Shown: positions 61,973 through 64,000 of the stretch, in pieces | Layout of the letters: each line of letters begins with the position of its first letter | Numbering within the stretch: the stretch's first letter is position 1 | Assembly: GCF_014982975.1 (NCBI RefSeq) | Contig: NZ_JADCKL010000001.1 | Span: forward strand, 372,001 to 436,000 | Direction of reading: 5' to 3' | Length of the DNA stretch: 64,000 nucleotides | Source: Claveliimonas monacensis | GTDB lineage: Bacteria; Bacillota; Clostridia; Lachnospirales; Lachnospiraceae | Notes under the pieces: model-generated | What the model saw: the letters and a program-made list of their open reading frames with translations, nothing else | Database searches by the model: none | Told to the model about the DNA's origin: nothing | Translations under genes and position numbers: made by a program

Positions 61973-63427
61973 TTACACCATATGTCCCAGATAGTAAAAT
62001 CCTCTGCAGTCTTCCAGGCGGACCTGCACCAGCTTCCCGATCAGCTGTTCATCTCCCGGGAAGTGGACCAGAAGATTGTTGCTCATGCGCCCGGTCATAA
62101 GGGATGGATCATGGTCGTTGACCGACTCCACCAGCACCTCCTGCACGGTTCCCTGGTGAACGCCGCACACCTCCCCGGCTATCTCCTGCACTTCCTTGAG
62201 AAGCCTGTCAAAACGATCCTTCACCACATCCTGGGGAACCTGCTCCTCCATGGCTGCTGCGGGCGTTCCTGTCCTCTTTGAGTAGATAAAAGTAAAGGCG
62301 CTGTCATACCTCACTTTGCGCACCACATCCAGCGTCTCCTGGAAGTCTTCCTCCGTCTCTCCCGGAAATCCCACAATAATATCCGTTGTAAGAGAGATGT
62401 CCGGCACCGCAGCCCGTATTTTGTCCACAAGGTTCAGATACTGCTCCTTTGTATACCGGCGGTTCATCTTCTGCAGGATCCGGCTGCTTCCCGACTGCAC
62501 CGGCAGATGGAGATGCCGGCAGATCTTCTTTGATCTTCCCATGACTTCTATGAGCTCGTCAGACAGATCCTTCGGATGGGAAGTCATAAAGCGGATCCGC
62601 TCGATCCCCTCCACCTTCTCCACCTCCTCAAGAAGCTGTGCAAATGTCATGGGATGCTCCAGCGTCTTTCCGTAGGAGTTCACGTTCTGCCCAAGGAGCA
62701 TGATCTCCACTACACCGTCGGCAGCCAGGCGTTCCACCTCCCGGATGATGGCTCTGGGATCCCGGCTCCTCTCCCGCCCGCGGACATAGGGAACAATGCA
62801 GTAACTGCAGAAATTGTTGCACCCGAACATGATATTGACACCGGACTTGAACGGATATTTTCTCGCCACAGGCAGATCCTCCACGATCCTGTCCGTGTCC
62901 TTCCAGATATCAATGACCATTCGGTCCGACTCCATCCGGGTAGCGATCAGCTCCGCAAATTTGTAGATATTGTGCGTGCCGAAGATAATGTCCACGAACC
63001 GGTAACTCTTCTTCAGCTTCTCCACCACCTGGGGCTCCTGCATCATACAGCCGCAAAGAGCAATCATCATATGGGGATTCTCTTTTTTCGCGTGTCCCAG
63101 CTGACCAAGCCTTCCGTATACTCTCTGGTTGGCGTTCTCCCGCACGGTACATGTATTGTAGATGACAAAATCTGCCTGTTCCTCATCCGGCCCCTCTGTA
63201 TATCCCACTTCCTGCAGGATACCCTCCAGCTTCTCCGAGTCCCTGGCATTCATCTGGCAGCCGAAGGTAACGATTTTATAGCGGGGCGCATGTCCATGTT
63301 CCTCTTTAAATCTCTCTACATACTGACGACATTTCTTGACAAAATAATACTGCCGTTCAGGTTCATCAGCAGGTGCTTCCTCCACGGGTTCACTAAATAT
63401 TCTGTTCCATTTTTCGTTTTCTATCAT
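61973..63427 (-). CDS. miaB: tRNA methylthiotransferase MiaB
   Basis: 484 residues. N-terminal UPF0004 domain (TFGCQMNARDSEKLEG), radical SAM CxxxCxxC (FGCNNFCSYCIVPYVRG) and a C-terminal TRAM domain (about 420-484). It adds methylthio to i6A37 made by MiaA. A GACGGC/GCCGTC hairpin and a TATAAT (63493-63488) lie in the upstream leader; GAGGTGAT precedes the ATG. Confidence 0.95.
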   Translation of the reverse strand: MIENEKWNRIFSEPVEEAPADEPERQYYFVKKCRQYVERFKEEHGHAPRYKIVTFGCQMNARDSEKLEGILQEVGYTEGPDEEQADFVIYNTCTVRENANQRVYGRLGQLGHAKKENPHMMIALCGCMMQEPQVVEKLKKSYRFVDIIFGTHNIYKFAELIATRMESDRMVIDIWKDTDRIVEDLPVARKYPFKSGVNIMFGCNNFCSYCIVPYVRGRERSRDPRAIIREVERLAADGVVEIMLLGQNVNSYGKTLEHPMTFAQLLEEVEKVEGIERIRFMTSHPKDLSDELIEVMGRSKKICRHLHLPVQSGSSRILQKMNRRYTKEQYLNLVDKIRAAVPDISLTTDIIVGFPGETEEDFQETLDVVRKVRYDSAFTFIYSKRTGTPAAAMEEQVPQDVVKDRFDRLLKEVQEIAGEVCGVHQGTVQEVLVESVNDHDPSLMTGRMSNNLLVHFPGDEQLIGKLVQVRLEDCRGFYYLGHMV

Positions 63428-63602
63428 TTATCTGATCACCTCAAAGTCAAAACTATTGTTACGCTGACGGCATTTCGCCGTCTAAGAATTATATCATGCA
63501 GTACCATGGCAGGCAACAGGAAATCCTCCTCAAATAGTCAGCCACTGTTTTTATTCTATATCTGTGAAAAAAATATCTTTGCTGTCAAAGAAATATATTT
63601 GC

Positions 63603-63631
63603 TTGTTATGCACAAAAAACTGGGATATGAT
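63603..63631 (+). promoter_or_regulatory. Promoter of the symporter remnant
   Basis: TTGTTA (63603-63608), 17 bp, TATGAT (63626-63631). It is well formed although the gene is broken. Confidence 0.55.
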
Positions 63632-63640
63632 AAGAAAAAA

Positions 63641-63654
63641 GTGACTATAGTCAC
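63641..63654. promoter_or_regulatory. 14-bp perfect palindrome, candidate operator
   Basis: GTGACTATAGTCAC, flanked by A-runs, at the predicted transcription start of the remnant. The position suits repression by a dimeric factor, identity unknown. Confidence 0.5.
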
Positions 63655-63684
63655 AAAAAAGAAAGAAAACAGGGGAAAAGGAAT

Positions 63685-63989
63685 ATGGATGTTATTGTAC
63701 AGGTAAATGATGCGGTGAACAGTTTTGTCTGGGGTGTTCCCGCAATGGTATGCATTATCGGAGTCGGCCTGTGGCTGAGCTTCCGGACAGGTTTTATCCA
63801 GATCCGAAAATTCGGGTATTCCATACTTACGGCGGATGGGTATCTGTCCTTACTGCCATCGCCATGTGCTGCTTCGCCTTTTCCACCATCCTCGGATGGG
63901 GCTTATACGGGAACTTGATCGCCCTGTTCCTGTTGTCCGGAACAGTGCTGAAGCTGGTTAAACAGAACGAGCAGAAACACAAAAAATAA
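63685..63989 (+). pseudogene. Degraded sodium:alanine symporter (AlsT/AgcS family) gene
   Basis: The first 47 residues (VNDAVNSFVWGVPAMVCIIG, GFIQIRKFGYSI) match the AlsT N-terminus. At about 63826-63830 the match jumps, in another frame, to family C-terminal pieces (VSVLTAIAMCCFAFSTILGW, then LYG joined to NLIALFLLSG) and ends in KKK at TAA 63987-63989. The usual protein is about 450 residues, so two internal deletions are inferred. The ribosome site and promoter look intact. Confidence 0.7.
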
Positions 63990-64000
63990 GCGATGAGAAA

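Noticed and set aside
62576-63706. 376-codon + strand open frame
   Set aside because: Opposite miaB; composition is not protein-like and it runs over the miaB promoter and the symporter promoter.
1-64000. CRISPR arrays, insertion sequences, restriction or toxin-antitoxin systems
   Set aside because: None seen: no regular spaced repeats, transposases or paired defence genes.

Overview
The window looks like a chromosomal segment of a low-GC Gram-positive anaerobe of the Clostridia, most likely family Lachnospiraceae. This is inferred from gene content and order, not from any search. Supporting signs are HisZ plus short-form HisG, an L21 leader with rplU-prp-rpmA, an L27 carrying a Prp-cleaved N-terminal extension, lexA divergent from a yneA-like LysM gene, the radC-mreBCD-PBP2-minCDE-rodA-mgsA gene order, SepF/YlmH, RecU, and a MutL with an endonuclease motif. 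Almost all of it is core genome; no prophage, insertion sequence or CRISPR array was seen.

Layout. 1-4149 (+): tail of a YgiQ radical SAM gene, an SDR oxidoreductase, a small membrane protein, an RluA-type pseudouridine synthase and recU. 4136-9447 (+): histidine operon hisZ-hisG-hisD-hisB-hisIE behind a consensus promoter and a palindrome, closed by a bidirectional terminator. Its last gene carries an N-terminal HisF-like domain that has lost the catalytic aspartates. 9476-11242 (-): an unidentified small protein and an ArsB/NhaD-type transporter. 11433-11506: tRNA-Val(CAC). 11589-16149 (+): an AT-richer module with a secreted protein, two FtsX-type permeases and an ABC ATPase, behind a promoter with a 15-bp palindrome. 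16234-17368: a small membrane protein (+) and an EFR1-type flavodoxin-ferredoxin (-).

17625-29637 (+): the paired radical SAM proteins TIGR03960/TIGR03936, ybaK, a HAD phosphatase, aspartate kinase, a CBS protein, an amidohydrolase, asnA, then L21 leader-rplU-prp-rpmA-obg-yhbY-nadD-yqeK-rsfS (ribosome assembly and NAD synthesis). 29753-29981: a remnant of a glycosyltransferase gene. 30076-33492: the SOS locus (lexA, LexA boxes, LysM division inhibitor), a Xer-type recombinase and a TtcA-like tRNA thiolase.

33587-51118 (mostly -): a cytidylate kinase-like protein; a division cluster (rluD-type synthase, lspA, ylmH, sepF, yggS, an HlyD-like protein, a TIGR01212 radical SAM protein); a DUF378 gene (+); then a shape and division locus read from right to left as DUF4321, radC, an mreB-like gene, mreC, mreD, PBP2, minC, minD, minE, rodA, mgsA, D,D-carboxypeptidase. 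51220-63427 (-): two FAD oxidoreductases, a YnbB-like PLP enzyme, a small helical protein, miaA-mutL-mutS, a CmpB-like membrane protein and miaB. 63603-63989 (+): a degraded sodium:alanine symporter gene with its promoter region still intact.

The points most worth a second look are the HisF-like pseudoenzyme fused to HisIE, the mreB-position protein with an altered phosphate-2 loop, the AT-rich ABC/secreted-protein module beside the tRNA, and two genes reduced to their ends by internal deletion.
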